NCBI GenBank assembly: GCA_051453625.1
Contig: JBOZIK010000001.1
Coordinates: forward strand, 124,345,525-124,393,931
Origin: Welwitschia mirabilis
Taxonomy: Eukaryota; Gnetophyta; Gnetopsida; Welwitschiales
Direction of reading: 5' to 3'
DNA length: 48,407 nt
The position numbers and the translations under genes are program-made. Under the pieces are notes generated by a model. It was not told where the DNA came from. It made no database searches and saw only the letters and a list, made by a program, of their open reading frames with translations. Shown here one piece after another: positions 10,172 through 19,395 of this stretch (positions within the stretch are counted from its first letter, which is position 1; each line of letters begins with the position of its first letter).

Positions 10172-10499
10172 AGGAGGAGGAGGAGAATTATTGAAACATG
10201 AAATGAAAATAGAAAAACAATTTTTATATAATGCTAATTTTTTAATAAATTAAGCATGAATGAATTACAACTAAATTGCACACATGTTATATGGCATAGT
10301 ACAATTTACAAATTATATAGAAATATGTGACTCTTCATGAATTAGCTTTGAATAGTTGTGTTGTTTCGTTTAGAGTAATTAACTAATTTGTTAAATAAAT
10401 AAAGACTAGCAGTTTTTTTGTTGTAATAAAACACATTTATTTAAGGAATATAAAACATATTATATATCATTTTTCATTTTGAATGTATTTTTTCCAACA
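9964..10499 (-). repeat. Right (5') LTR of Copia-A
   Basis: Runs from TGTTAGAAAC to CCAACA in plus orientation (TGTTGGA to TCTAACA on the minus strand), bounded by the primer-binding site at left. Homologous to 1-386. It contains a 100-N gap and a GA microsatellite. Confidence 0.8.
10103..10191. repeat. GA microsatellite followed by AGG-rich tail
   Basis: About 65 bases of pure GA repeat, then GGA/GAG triplets. The adjacent 100-N gap probably reflects failed assembly of this repeat. Confidence 0.95.
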
Positions 10500-13232
10500 C
10501 GGTTATCCCACTAGAAAATCCTAAATGGATGCTCTATAAGTTAATTTTGTGAAATTAAGATCAAATGATCTGATTCATATCTTGATAACATTTTAAAGCT
10601 AAATGTCAATGCTTTTTAAAAAAAATAAAAAATTTTTTAAAGCTCTATCACTTAATCCCCATATTCTATCTATTCCTAATCTCTAATTTGTCCAAGTGTA
10701 TTGGTTATTAAGGAGCTAAGTATCTTAAACCCCTAAAAATCTTAAGACTCGTAAAAAGTTTTTACTCTTGTGTTCCACCGAGAACCTTTTCCAAGGTTTC
10801 ATATGCCATTATTATATTTTTAAAATCATCTAATAAAAAGAGAATTAGTGCAAGAAGCCATTGCAAAGAAAAACTATTCCAAAATGCAATTTGATGATCT
10901 AGAGTATCTATGACATAAATATTGATTACTTTCATGGTTTATCAACCTCATTAATTTAAATAGCTAACCAATGTTTAAAAGAAATAACTAGATACACTTG
11001 TATGTCTCTTGAAGTTATAATCCATAAATCTCATGATCTACCATCTACTTATTAAATGAACGCTTGAAAAGATTTAAAAATATTCTTGATAAGTTGGATA
11101 TTAATTTCTAGATTAGTTGTTATTTCTTGCATATACCAGAAATCAAGATTATCTTTACACCACAAAACTTAATGGTATTTTAAGAGGTTATTGCAACGTT
11201 TGACATTCTAAAACATGATCTTTATTACCCTACCTTGGAAATTAAGATACCTTTCTTATCTGACTAAGAAGTTCACTTAAATTGTGAATTAATAAAACCT
11301 TTTTTCTTTTTTCCCTGCTTTTGTTTTAGGTCGATCTTACTATTCGTAAAATTTTGATGACATACTAAAGTTTGATTATCTTATGCTAATTGTAATATTG
11401 AGATCATCTTTCAATTTCTCCTTATTGATGCCTTAAAAATTCATGTTTTTAAATATTTTACATTATTTAACAAATCATACTTATCTTCACTATTGAAATT
11501 GTTATACAAAGAGTTTCAATGTAATTCATTTTCCACATCATAAATGTTATTGTGATTCATAGTACTTTGTAGGTGTTTATTTTGACTTTATATAGATAAT
11601 TCATTAGTGATTAGTGGATAGACTCTTTGTTTTGGTTCATTAAGTGGGATATGATTTTGATTAAGAAAACATTTATTTGAATCTTTAATAGTAATTATAA
11701 TCTTTTATTATTAAACCGATTTAACTTCAAGTTTCATTATACATCTTAGTAGGTTTAGCGTTCTTATTATTTTTCATGATAGTCCATCAATCTTCCAAAA
11801 ATATTTAACTTTTGAGAAAGTCAGCCATTTTCCTCACTCAATAGATATTAAATGTAATATTAAAATTAATGTGAAGATTAATAAACATATAGATTATTAG
11901 ATTCTTACATTCATATCTTCATATACATTTAGAAATCCACTAAAGTACTATGCTAATTATCTATAGGATTTCATTGAGTACATAAAGTAGCCAAGAATCA
12001 ACATTAAGATTATCAAGTATAAACCATCATGTCTTTTAATTAGAAAAATATTCTATCATCCAAGTTGAAGCTTCAAAAGACTAAGGTCTAAAATACCAAT
12101 TTGATTCACTGTATTAATCAATTTTAGATAGCAATCCTATCATCTCTAAATTAGATTGATAAAAAAACTAGCCATTTGTGTTTTTTTCCTTTTTTTTTTT
12201 AACTTTTCTTTTTTCCTGCAAGAGCCTATAACACCATCATCATAACATCTCTCTAACATTTTCTCATGTAGATTTGATAGCAGAGAGGCCTACTATTGTA
12301 AATTGAAATTTCTTGTTTTGCAATTTTTGACTTTTAATTTATTAAAATAAGAGTTTAATAAAGATGTATTTTTCAAGCCTTGGTCCTCATTGGATGATAG
12401 TGTTAAGGCTTGCAAATAATTACTATTATTTCTTGAATTTGTAAGTGGACAATTCATCTCTTTTTTTTATTTATATATGTTTTAATTATTATTATTGCTA
12501 TACATATGAATTATATTCGAACAGTAAAGAAGAAGAAACAACTACTTTAGACTTGTATGAATTTCATTCATAGTGAGACATGTAAAAACATAAATCACAT
12601 ATGTTAATAAATGAGAGTTAAAAAAAATATGGTAGGGGTATGGATCTTTGAATGGTATTTGATTTTTAAGAAGAAATTCTCATGGATTAGACTATACAAA
12701 AAAGCATTTGTTTCTACATCAAATGCATCTTAAACGTCTTATAGTATGGACCATGTAATCTCCATTATTCTATTGTATCACATAAGCTTGTAGTTGCAAA
12801 TTTTAAAAAGGCATTGTAGGATATATTTAGAATTTCCAGATTTATGCTATCTCTTTGTATCATCAGGTTTACTCCTCCATGAAAATGTACATATCATCTG
12901 CTCTATATGCATGCTTCCATATCACATAATATGACTCTAAAAATTAAAGTATACAAAACTAATAATTTCTTCTAATAATTATACTAATTAACACTTATAA
13001 TTCTTACACTTTATAAGAATAATTTAATAACTCTTAACTACTAAGGGCTCATTCTCTTATGAGATGATCAATTTTTAACTATAGAAGCAAGAAAATACAA
13101 ACAAATTCTTTCTTATCTGTAAGCATACTAGATTCCTTATTTTCAATGAATTATTATACATGCCTCAATAGAAACATGTATTTTTACTATATCTAGATTA
13201 TCTACAACAAAGAATTACCCATTTTATTTATT
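10500..13232. other. Decayed retroelement-like sequence, no assignable gene
   Basis: AT-rich with stops in all frames. A minus-strand string AATTGGTATTTTAGACC at about 12085-12101 resembles a copia primer-binding site, so part of 10500-12100 may be another eroded copia body. Poly-T tracts lie at 12180-12200. No gene, tRNA or clear repeat boundary was found. Confidence 0.4.
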
Positions 13233-13645
13233 ATAAAAAATCAAAGTCTATGTGTGATAGCAACCATAAAAAATAGTAGAGAAGAAATAATGAAAACTAA
13301 GAAAATTTGTTAGACATAAAGATTTATGTGTCAACACCCTAAAGACCAGGTAAAAATCCATATGATAAGAAAGAGCTCTATTATCAATTATGTAAATGAA
13401 CTACCACCATAATACATCCAAATATCCAAATCCTTTAAGTATAACTAAGGTTTCAATCCAAGCTAAGCTTGAAACCTTAAATATCACTTTTATTTACTCA
13501 CACGTCTTGCTTCCTTATATATTTATAATTCTCACTTTATATTTTAACTTTTAATTACATGTAAATGAACTATAGGATGTAATCTTCCTTTACAACATTA
13601 TAACATAACATAAGAACTCAAACATAAGATTTGCCTTTAAATCCT
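13233..13645 (-). repeat. Left (3') LTR of Copia-B
   Basis: Direct repeat partner of 14940-15392. Contains an imperfect inverted repeat (AAGGTTTCAA ... CTTGAAACCTT) at 13446-13478. Confidence 0.7.
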
Positions 13646-14399
13646 AGAAACCTTTCACTTACAGTCAAATTTACTTTCTTCATTAACGTTAAGTAACTAT
13701 AATACCAATATGATTTCCAACACCTAAGGATGTTATTATTTCACCTCCTAAATCACATATCATTTTAGTGTAATAGTATCTCATACTAAAATGATCATTA
13801 GAAAGCCTAAAGCATCTTTTCCTAAATTAACCAAAATCTTTTGGATCGTGACAAATAAGAGCTCAATTGTAACTCTATTAAACTGAAAGATATTCATCAA
13901 ATTGTCCTTTTTAACGCTAGAACTGATCCTTCTAAAACCTTTAAACATATAAATATCTTCCACACAACTATGGAAATAAACCTAAGATAATAATCTAGTT
14001 CCTATGAACTTCTACACCTATTTATAAATTTGTACCTATTAAAAAACTATAATAAACCAAAAATAAATTACTATACAACTTCCATTAGTAATATGTCATG
14101 ATGTAGGGAGAATATACCATGACTTGATTCAAAAACATCACAAAATGTCATCCTTCACATCAAAAATGTTAACTTATCCTAAAAAATTAAACTTGTTAAA
14201 GGAATCCGTTATGAATAAGCAATGAGTAATTTGTCCTTACATGTCCTTTACTATTGCATTTCTACTAAGTTAGTGCTTGCTTCTTTTTCTTCTTCTGGTC
14301 TCCATTTGTATATAGTGCCTTAATTCCAAATGAAGATTCACTAGTCTTAAAATTTCATCATCCCTCCATTTTAAGAACAATCAAAATTTTATCATAGTC

Positions 14400-14640
14400 C
14401 ATGGCTATAAAGGTAGTATCACAAATTATTATGGCAATATAACCTTAGCTTTCTTGTAAGGCACTTAATAATAGATTAAAAAGCATTCCTTGCTTGAAAC
14501 CTTATAATCTTACTACTTCTATATCTACTACAATGGCATTAAATTATGTCAAGATATCTAACACCTTCTCAAATTCTTATATATTTATATTCTTCATAGA
14601 TGATAATTGCTTCCATTGGACTTATTAATAATAGCCATAT
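14400..14640 (-). pseudogene. gag (UBN2-type) trace in Copia-B
   Basis: The minus-strand segment FEKVLDILT-FNAIVVDIE resembles the VEKVLRSL--KFD-VVAAIEES block of copia UBN2 gag proteins, interrupted by stops. No zinc knuckle or pol domain follows. Confidence 0.5.
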
Positions 14641-14921
14641 TTGTATCCATGGCTCCCATTCAATCAAGAATATATGAGAAGAAGGGAAAAAATTAACCAT
14701 GACTTAGATGAAGTCACAATTCCTTCACCATTTATCTCCTTCAAAATCTTTTTTCAACCTATCATAGAATCAATAGAGCTTAAACAAGGTATTTACAAGA
14801 AGGAAAAAGGAAAGGGGAAAAAAGGAGGGGAAAAATAGAAAACACTTGGTCCACCTTTTCCAAATTTCTACAATACCTTCTTACTCATGAAATTGATAAA
14901 TCACAAGGATCAAAACCTAAA

Positions 14922-14936
14922 CCTTTGATACCAATT
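14922..14936 (-). other. Primer-binding site of Copia-B
   Basis: The minus strand reads AATTGGTATCAAAGG, matching the initiator Met tRNA complement used by plant copia elements. Confidence 0.8.
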
Positions 14937-14939
14937 ATT

Positions 14940-15392
14940 TTGAAAAACTAAAGTTTATGCATAGTATCAAAAAAAAGAGGGGGAAAAAGAGAATAATGAA
15001 GCATGAAACAATTGAATAAAAAATGAAAAATAAGAAAATCCATAAAACACGTGAATTTCTACGGCAAAATCCTCAGAGTTAGAGGGAACATTTATAAGAG
15101 AAGAAAAATATCTGTTATTATTAATGCAAATGAACTTGATATCATGCATTATTCAAAGATCTAAGTCTTTTAAGTAAGATTATGGTTTTAATCCAAGCCA
15201 AGCTTGAAACCTTAAATATCCACCTATAATTCTTACATGTCTCACTCCTTTATTTATTTGCAAGTCTCACTCTATATTTCAACTTTTCATTACAACATGT
15301 AAATAAACTACTAAGGCTAATCTTCCTTTATAAAATTACACATAACACAAGTAACTCTAACAAAAGATCTAACTTCAAATCCTAGTAATATT
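14940..15392 (-). repeat. Right (5') LTR of Copia-B
   Basis: Direct repeat partner of 13233-13645, bounded on its left by the primer-binding site. Confidence 0.7.
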
Positions 15393-15936
15393 CTATGATG
15401 AGTTTCATGATTAAAAAGGAATAGGATCTCCTTGTCATAATAGCTTTCACACAATTCTTTTTATTACTTTCTATATGAGGTTTTCGTCCTTTATTCTTCA
15501 ACTAGATCTTTTCTCTTTTTGGTTTCTCTCATCTTTATTAAGGTGCATCATTAGTATGTGAAGCTTAATATACTAGCCTTTGGATAAGCTTTGACTTAGG
15601 AAATTAAATAAATTTCTTAATTTGATGAATTCTTAATTCTTCCTACAAAATTTTCAATTCAAATTTCAAATATTTGCAAAAAAGAATGGTATTATTTCTT
15701 TATTATAGTTATTTCGGATGTGTACATACCTCTTTAACCAAGAAGATTCTTTCTATGGGACTAAAGGAATGCTATGCTAAATTTTCCTCTTTGCTTTTTT
15801 TGGGTTAAGCTAAATACCTGAGGCTGGTAGTTAAATTAGTTCTCAATAAGCCTTAATACCATGTAGAAAGCTTACACCTTAAATGAATTGAAATATAAAG
15901 AATAATAACCTAAAGGCTTATTTTGATTCTTAGCCA
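15393..15936. other. Intergenic, nothing recognised
   Basis: AT-rich sequence without a coding signal or clear repeat. Confidence 0.5.
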
Positions 15937-16122
15937 ATGAGGTAATGGTCCAAATGTTAGGACACTTATCCTTCATGCAAGAGGTTTTGGGTTTGGGCCT
16001 TGAGATGCTTTAATACTCTATAAAGCTTTAAGTATGATTAAATAATTTATATGGGCAATCATGATTGCTATACTTTTGAGAGAAAGTATGGCCATTAAAC
16101 ATTTCAAGTTTGACATCTCCCC
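15937..16122 (+). mobile_element. tRNA-like SINE unit 1
   Basis: Starts with an A-box-like GGTAATGGTCCAAATGTTAGG. About 45 bp on is a B-box-like TTGGGTTTGGGCC. The unit ends TTTGACATCTCC. The same order and spacing occur in units 2 and 3, which is typical of tRNA-derived SINEs. Confidence 0.6.
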
Positions 16123-16322
16123 TATTTCGATTCTTACACAGACTTATATTATCTTTGTTTATTACTTTCTCCTCTTATTTTATTTTTATTATTGCTTTTC
16201 ATATCGTCCATAATATCTATGTTTATTTCTCCTTTGAATTGGTTCTTTTCTGTTGTGTTATGGTTCTTTATAACAGTGATTCTAATAGACAACTCTCTCT
16301 GTTATATTAGTTAAAGTTTTGC

Positions 16323-16495
16323 TGATGGAATGGTAGTACAATTGACAAGACACTTATCTTCCATTTAAGAGGCTGTGGGTTTGAACCTATAGACGACTTG
16401 ATTAACATACTATAAAGCTTTGTGTATAATTAAACCATTCATCTAGGTGATTTTGATGGGTTACGACATGTTTGGAATTCAATATCCCCATTATC
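16323..16495 (+). mobile_element. tRNA-like SINE unit 2
   Basis: A-box-like TGGTAGTACAATTGAC and B-box-like GGGTTTGAACC about 45 bp apart, with a tail ending GGAATTCAATATCCCC. It shares ACTATAAAGCTTTG-type sequence with unit 1 (CTCTATAAAGCTTTAAG). Confidence 0.6.
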
Positions 16496-16671
16496 TTAGT
16501 TAAAGCTCTAACTAAGTAACTAATATTTCTTAACTAATTTAACGAATTCTTGAATTCAACATCCCCTTATATTAGTTAAAGTTTAACTAAGTGATTAATA
16601 ATTCTTAGCTAATTTTTAACTAATTCTTAGTTATTTATACAAATAAATGTTTTATTTTTTATTGTCCTTGC
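16496..16671. repeat. TTAGTTAAAG inverted/tandem motifs between SINE units
   Basis: TTAGTTAAAG followed by TAACTAAG recurs around 16495 and 16570, and half of it occurs at 16308. Each is a small near-palindrome. Confidence 0.45.
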
Positions 16672-16862
16672 TAATATGGTAGTCCAACTGAGGGGACACT
16701 CATCCTCCATTCAAAAGCTTTTGGGTTTAAACTTTCCTATAACTATAGTAGCCTCTTATGATGTCTTAGATATTACTAAATCTTTTGTTTAGATGCATGT
16801 GATAGTTGTGCTCCTTAAAAAAGAAAGTATAATAAGTAAAAGTTTTGAATTTGACATCTCCA
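16672..16862 (+). mobile_element. tRNA-like SINE unit 3
   Basis: A-box-like ATGGTAGTCCAACTGAGGGG, B-box-like TTGGGTTTAAAC, ending TTTGACATCTCC exactly as unit 1 does. It ends about 170 bp upstream of the SARD4 start codon. Confidence 0.6.
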
Positions 16863-16910
16863 CGTTTTCTGTTATATTTCACATGAATCTAAATAAAACC
16901 TTACATACTC

Positions 16911-16922
16911 TATAATTTATTT
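16911..16922 (+). promoter_or_regulatory. Candidate TATA box for SARD4
   Basis: CTATAATTTATTT lies about 110 bp upstream of the start codon. That gives a plausible 5' UTR of 75-90 bases, although AT-rich surroundings weaken the call. Confidence 0.4.
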
Positions 16923-16986
16923 TTCTTTTAATTTTTCTAAGCATGTAATTAGTCATTGCTAAACCTATGTAAAATCGAGTTTTGAA

Positions 16987-17016
16987 ATGAAAGCCACGAC
17001 GGTATCTGTGTCTTAA
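16987..17016 (+). CDS. Candidate upstream ORF in SARD4 leader (9 codons)
   Basis: ATG at 16987 opens a reading frame MKATTVSVS that stops at TAA 17014-17016, 13 bases before the SARD4 ATG. If the transcript starts near 16940 this uORF lies in the leader and could reduce translation of the main ORF. Confidence 0.35.
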   Translation: MKATTVSVS

Positions 17017-17029
17017 CAAGGGACTGAAA

Positions 17030-18160
17030 ATGCTGAGGCAAATATCGTTTGCGAGTGCTGGTGCAGCCCCAGCCTCCCTCCATCTTCGCCTTCCACAATC
17101 CTCTGTTGTTCGTCACTCTTCACTTCTTCCTTCGATGGATCAAAGGCGAAGAACGCATATCCAATGTAAGCAAACTATCGCCATCGATTCAAACCAGGTT
17201 CAAACCCTTCTCTCTGATTTTACTCTTACAAAGCACCTGCAGTTCTCTCTTTCCAGTTCATCAATAGCCTGTAATAAACGCATAAACTTCCCCATAGATG
17301 AAGATGAGACTGGCCACTGCCCTTCTGCAACTCTATTATTGATGCCATCTTGGTCTCAGTCCCAGGAAATGCCCTACATAGGACTCAAAATTGTTACAGC
17401 ACACCCTCAAAATACGAGCATAGGGATTCCGGGAATAAATGCCTCATACATTCTTTCAGATCGGTTTACAGGAAAACCCTTGGCATACATTGATGGAGGA
17501 GAGCTGACCCACTGGAGAACTTCATGCCTTTCAGCCCTTGCTTCTTCATATCTTTCTAGAGACAATTCCAGCGTTCTTGGCATGATTGGAGCAGGGCAAC
17601 TTGCCCCATATTTGATTAGGGCCCATCTTTCTGAGAGACCCAGTTTGAGAAAAGTCATTGTCTGGAACAGAACCCCGTCCAAAGCCCTAGCTCTGGTGGA
17701 AGAACTTAGAGGCAAATTGGGTGCTGTTGAGATTGAATTTGGGGGCAGTGATATTGATGCTATTGTGAGTTCTTCTGATATTGTCTGCTGTGCAACTGGT
17801 TCAAAGGAGCCCCTTGTTAATGGAAAGGTTCTGAGAGCCGGTACCCATCTGGATTTGGTGGGTTCCTTTTCTCCTTCCATGAAGGAATGTGATGATGCAG
17901 CTCTGTTGAGAAGCAGCAAAGTGTTTGTTGATTGGAAGGGTGCGTTGGATGAAGCAGGGGAGCTTGTTGAAGCCTTTAGCAGGGGAGTTTTTCAGCCGAA
18001 AGATGTTGCTGGAACCCTAGTTGAACTCGTCAATGGTAGCAAGAAAGGGAGGACAGATTTGGATGAGATTACTGTGTTTAAGTCTGTAGGGTCTGCAACA
18101 GTTGATCTTCTTGCTGCTCAATTTGTATACGAGAGGTTCTGCAAAAGCACGGCTAAATAA
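17030..18160 (+). CDS. SARD4: SARD4-type piperideine-2-carboxylate reductase (ornithine cyclodeaminase/mu-crystallin family)
   Basis: Intact 376-residue single-exon gene. The family reduces delta1-piperideine-2-carboxylate, made by the ALD1 aminotransferase, to pipecolic acid in plastids, feeding N-hydroxypipecolic acid and systemic acquired resistance. Residues 1-45 are rich in Ser, Arg and Ala with few acids, like a plastid transit peptide. The family core follows: PYIGLKIVT with Lys120; GKPLAYIDGGELTHWRTS with Arg163 in the substrate-binding position; the Rossmann motif GAGQLA (187-192); VWNRTPSK (211-218), where Asn-Arg suits NADP(H); and LDLVGSFSP and FVDWKGALDEAGEL with Asp301. The C-terminal FKSVGSATVDLLAA block closes the fold. 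Length and motif order match the plant family. ATG 17030 is chosen because it gives the transit peptide; the next Met is residue 36. GC content is clearly higher than in the surrounding transposons. The neighbours are unrelated. Confidence 0.9.
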   Translation: MLRQISFASAGAAPASLHLRLPQSSVVRHSSLLPSMDQRRRTHIQCKQTIAIDSNQVQTLLSDFTLTKHLQFSLSSSSIACNKRINFPIDEDETGHCPSATLLLMPSWSQSQEMPYIGLKIVTAHPQNTSIGIPGINASYILSDRFTGKPLAYIDGGELTHWRTSCLSALASSYLSRDNSSVLGMIGAGQLAPYLIRAHLSERPSLRKVIVWNRTPSKALALVEELRGKLGAVEIEFGGSDIDAIVSSSDIVCCATGSKEPLVNGKVLRAGTHLDLVGSFSPSMKECDDAALLRSSKVFVDWKGALDEAGELVEAFSRGVFQPKDVAGTLVELVNGSKKGRTDLDEITVFKSVGSATVDLLAAQFVYERFCKSTAK

Positions 18161-18699
18161 GGGTAAACATCTTTGTTTCCTTTGCTAAAAACAATTGAGA
18201 ATCTTCAGGGGTTTTTGCATCTCCTTTACTAGAAACCTAGTTTCCAAAAGAGTTGGGGGATTTGGAGAACATCCTGCAATATAATATTTGAATATTTTTG
18301 TGATTAAAATGATAATTTTTTGGTTGTGTATTTGCATTTTGTTATCTTTCTAGTGATTACGGTATGATTGTTAGATTTTAAAATATGCTCCTTGGTTTTC
18401 TTATTATGTTTCAGGATCTTTGAAAATGGTTTTAGCTGTGCCTTTTTTTGTTAATCTTGCTTTCTTTCATAAATGAAATTTATTGTCATATTACACATAA
18501 GAAAAGCATGTTTTTAAATCCTTTCTATTGAAAATTTATAGTTGCTTACAAACAAAATATGAGTAGTAATACTGCTAAGAAAACAAGATCTAGAAAATCA
18601 AACTATTGTTATTCATTTCCGTTGAGAATCTGTTATAACAACCCAACAAATTCCAGAAGTCTTTATAGCAAAATGATCTATGCCTCCTACTCATTGAAA
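18161..18699. other. SARD4 3' flank
   Basis: AT-rich, with possible polyadenylation signals near 18280-18310 (AATATAATATTTG, ATTAAAATGATAA). No other gene recognised. Confidence 0.45.
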
Positions 18700-18914
18700 A
18701 TTTTTTGTTTATCCCTTATCCTGCCTAGTAATTAGGCAAGCACTTTATGTGGACGCAGCCCTCATTAGTACGTTTTTCATGCAATTTTTGGCTGCATTGC
18801 TACCATTAAGGGTTATAATCCTCAAAGGCTTCATGCGGTAGATGGCATTAGGCTTTTGAAACTGTCCATGACCTGCAATCTTCTTTTCTACTGCCTAGGC
18901 AATACATGATTAAG
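18700..18914. repeat. 215-bp repeat, copy 1 (downstream of SARD4)
   Basis: About 95% identical in the same orientation to 24474-24688, with roughly ten mismatches, mostly C/T. It contains a near-palindrome CTGCCTAGTAATTAGGCAAG at its left and TGCCTAGGCA at its right. Homology ends sharply after CATGATTAAG. It is not coding in any frame I can recognise, and the repeat family is unknown. Confidence 0.85.
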
Positions 18915-19149
18915 ATTTAAAACTACCAAGAAACTGAAACAATTTGATAGAAGACTGAAACGATTTCAGTAAAACTAGCAATGATTACTCATAGGTCCTT
19001 AGAAAACGGAGGATAGAAGAAAACCTGGCGGAAAATGGAAGAAACCTGGGCGCTAACTTGCTGTTGCTGCGCGCTGCGTGGCTGTAATCGATTAACCTGG
19101 GTTCGTTTTGTTTTTTTTCGAGCTTTTGCCAAGGTTATAAACGTTTTTT
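18915..19149. other. Non-coding, approaching hAT-like terminus
   Basis: Includes GCTGCGCGCTGCG near 19067-19079. No gene. Confidence 0.4.
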
Positions 19150-19275
19150 TTTAATTTAAACGAGTTTGGCAATCGCGGACTCGCCAGACTGGTCTCGGCG
19201 AGTTGCGCAAAACAGACTCGCGGCGAGCCGCGAACTCGCGGACTCGCCAGACTCGCCGCGAGTCTGACAACACTG
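19150..19275 (-). mobile_element. GC-rich hAT-like transposon terminus with clustered ACTCG motifs
   Basis: An abrupt GC-rich island with at least eight ACTCG/CGAGT motifs (for example CGGACTCGCCAGACT, CTCGGCGAG, GACTCGCGGCGAG). It ends at 19275 with GTCTGACAACACTG, that is CAGTGTTGTCAGAC on the minus strand. CAGTG...TTGTCA termini with clustered short GC motifs are typical of plant hAT elements. The opposite end was not found, so this is a terminus or fragment, and the element would extend leftwards. Confidence 0.55.
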
Positions 19276-19395
19276 GTAAAAAGGCATGAATAGCTATTAC
19301 ATATAGTTTACATCACAAAAAGCTGAGACAAGTCAACAAAAAGATGTATCCCAAAGGTACAATCAATGGCAAGCTATAATAAATCAAGGGAGGAA

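Larger units (their letters stand above)
1..10499 (-). mobile_element. Ty1/copia LTR retrotransposon, split by a CACTA insertion (Copia-A)
   Basis: A decayed Ty1/copia element transcribed leftwards. The left end (1-386) and right end (9964-10499) are direct repeats of each other. Both hold a GA microsatellite, the same order of blocks after it, and an end in CCAACA (TGTTGGA on the minus strand). Reading right to left the order is LTR, primer-binding site, gag remnant, gag-pre-integrase, integrase, reverse transcriptase, RNase H, polypurine-like tract (AAAGAAGAG on the minus strand beside 386), LTR. This is the canonical copia order. The reverse transcriptase is interrupted by the CACTA element at 1786-7218. 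All frames carry stops, so the element is dead. The left LTR is cut by the window edge, so the target duplication cannot be tested. Confidence 0.85.
13233..15392 (-). mobile_element. Internally deleted Ty1/copia element (Copia-B)
   Basis: Two diverged direct repeats of about 410-450 bp (13233-13645 and 14940-15392) share block order, including a CAAGCTTGAAACCTTAAATATC core and an AATCCTAG end. Just inside the right repeat, the minus strand reads AATTGGTATCAAAGG (14922-14936), an excellent copia primer-binding site. The element is therefore transcribed leftwards. The 1.28-kb interior contains only a gag trace, so pol has been lost. LTR divergence looks high, which implies an old insertion. Confidence 0.75.

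Noticed and set aside
9974-10201. ORF of alternating Glu-Arg
   Set aside because: It is a translation of the GA microsatellite within an LTR, not a protein gene.
14641-14838. 65-codon plus-strand ORF in Copia-B
   Set aside because: It is opposite to the gag-bearing strand and ends in a Lys/Gly low-complexity run.
17049-17267. Second plus-strand ORF starting near the SARD4 start
   Set aside because: Overlaps SARD4 in another frame and encodes nothing recognisable.
17407-17919. 170-codon minus-strand ORF inside SARD4
   Set aside because: It is the antisense shadow of the well-conserved SARD4 coding sequence and has no family resemblance of its own.
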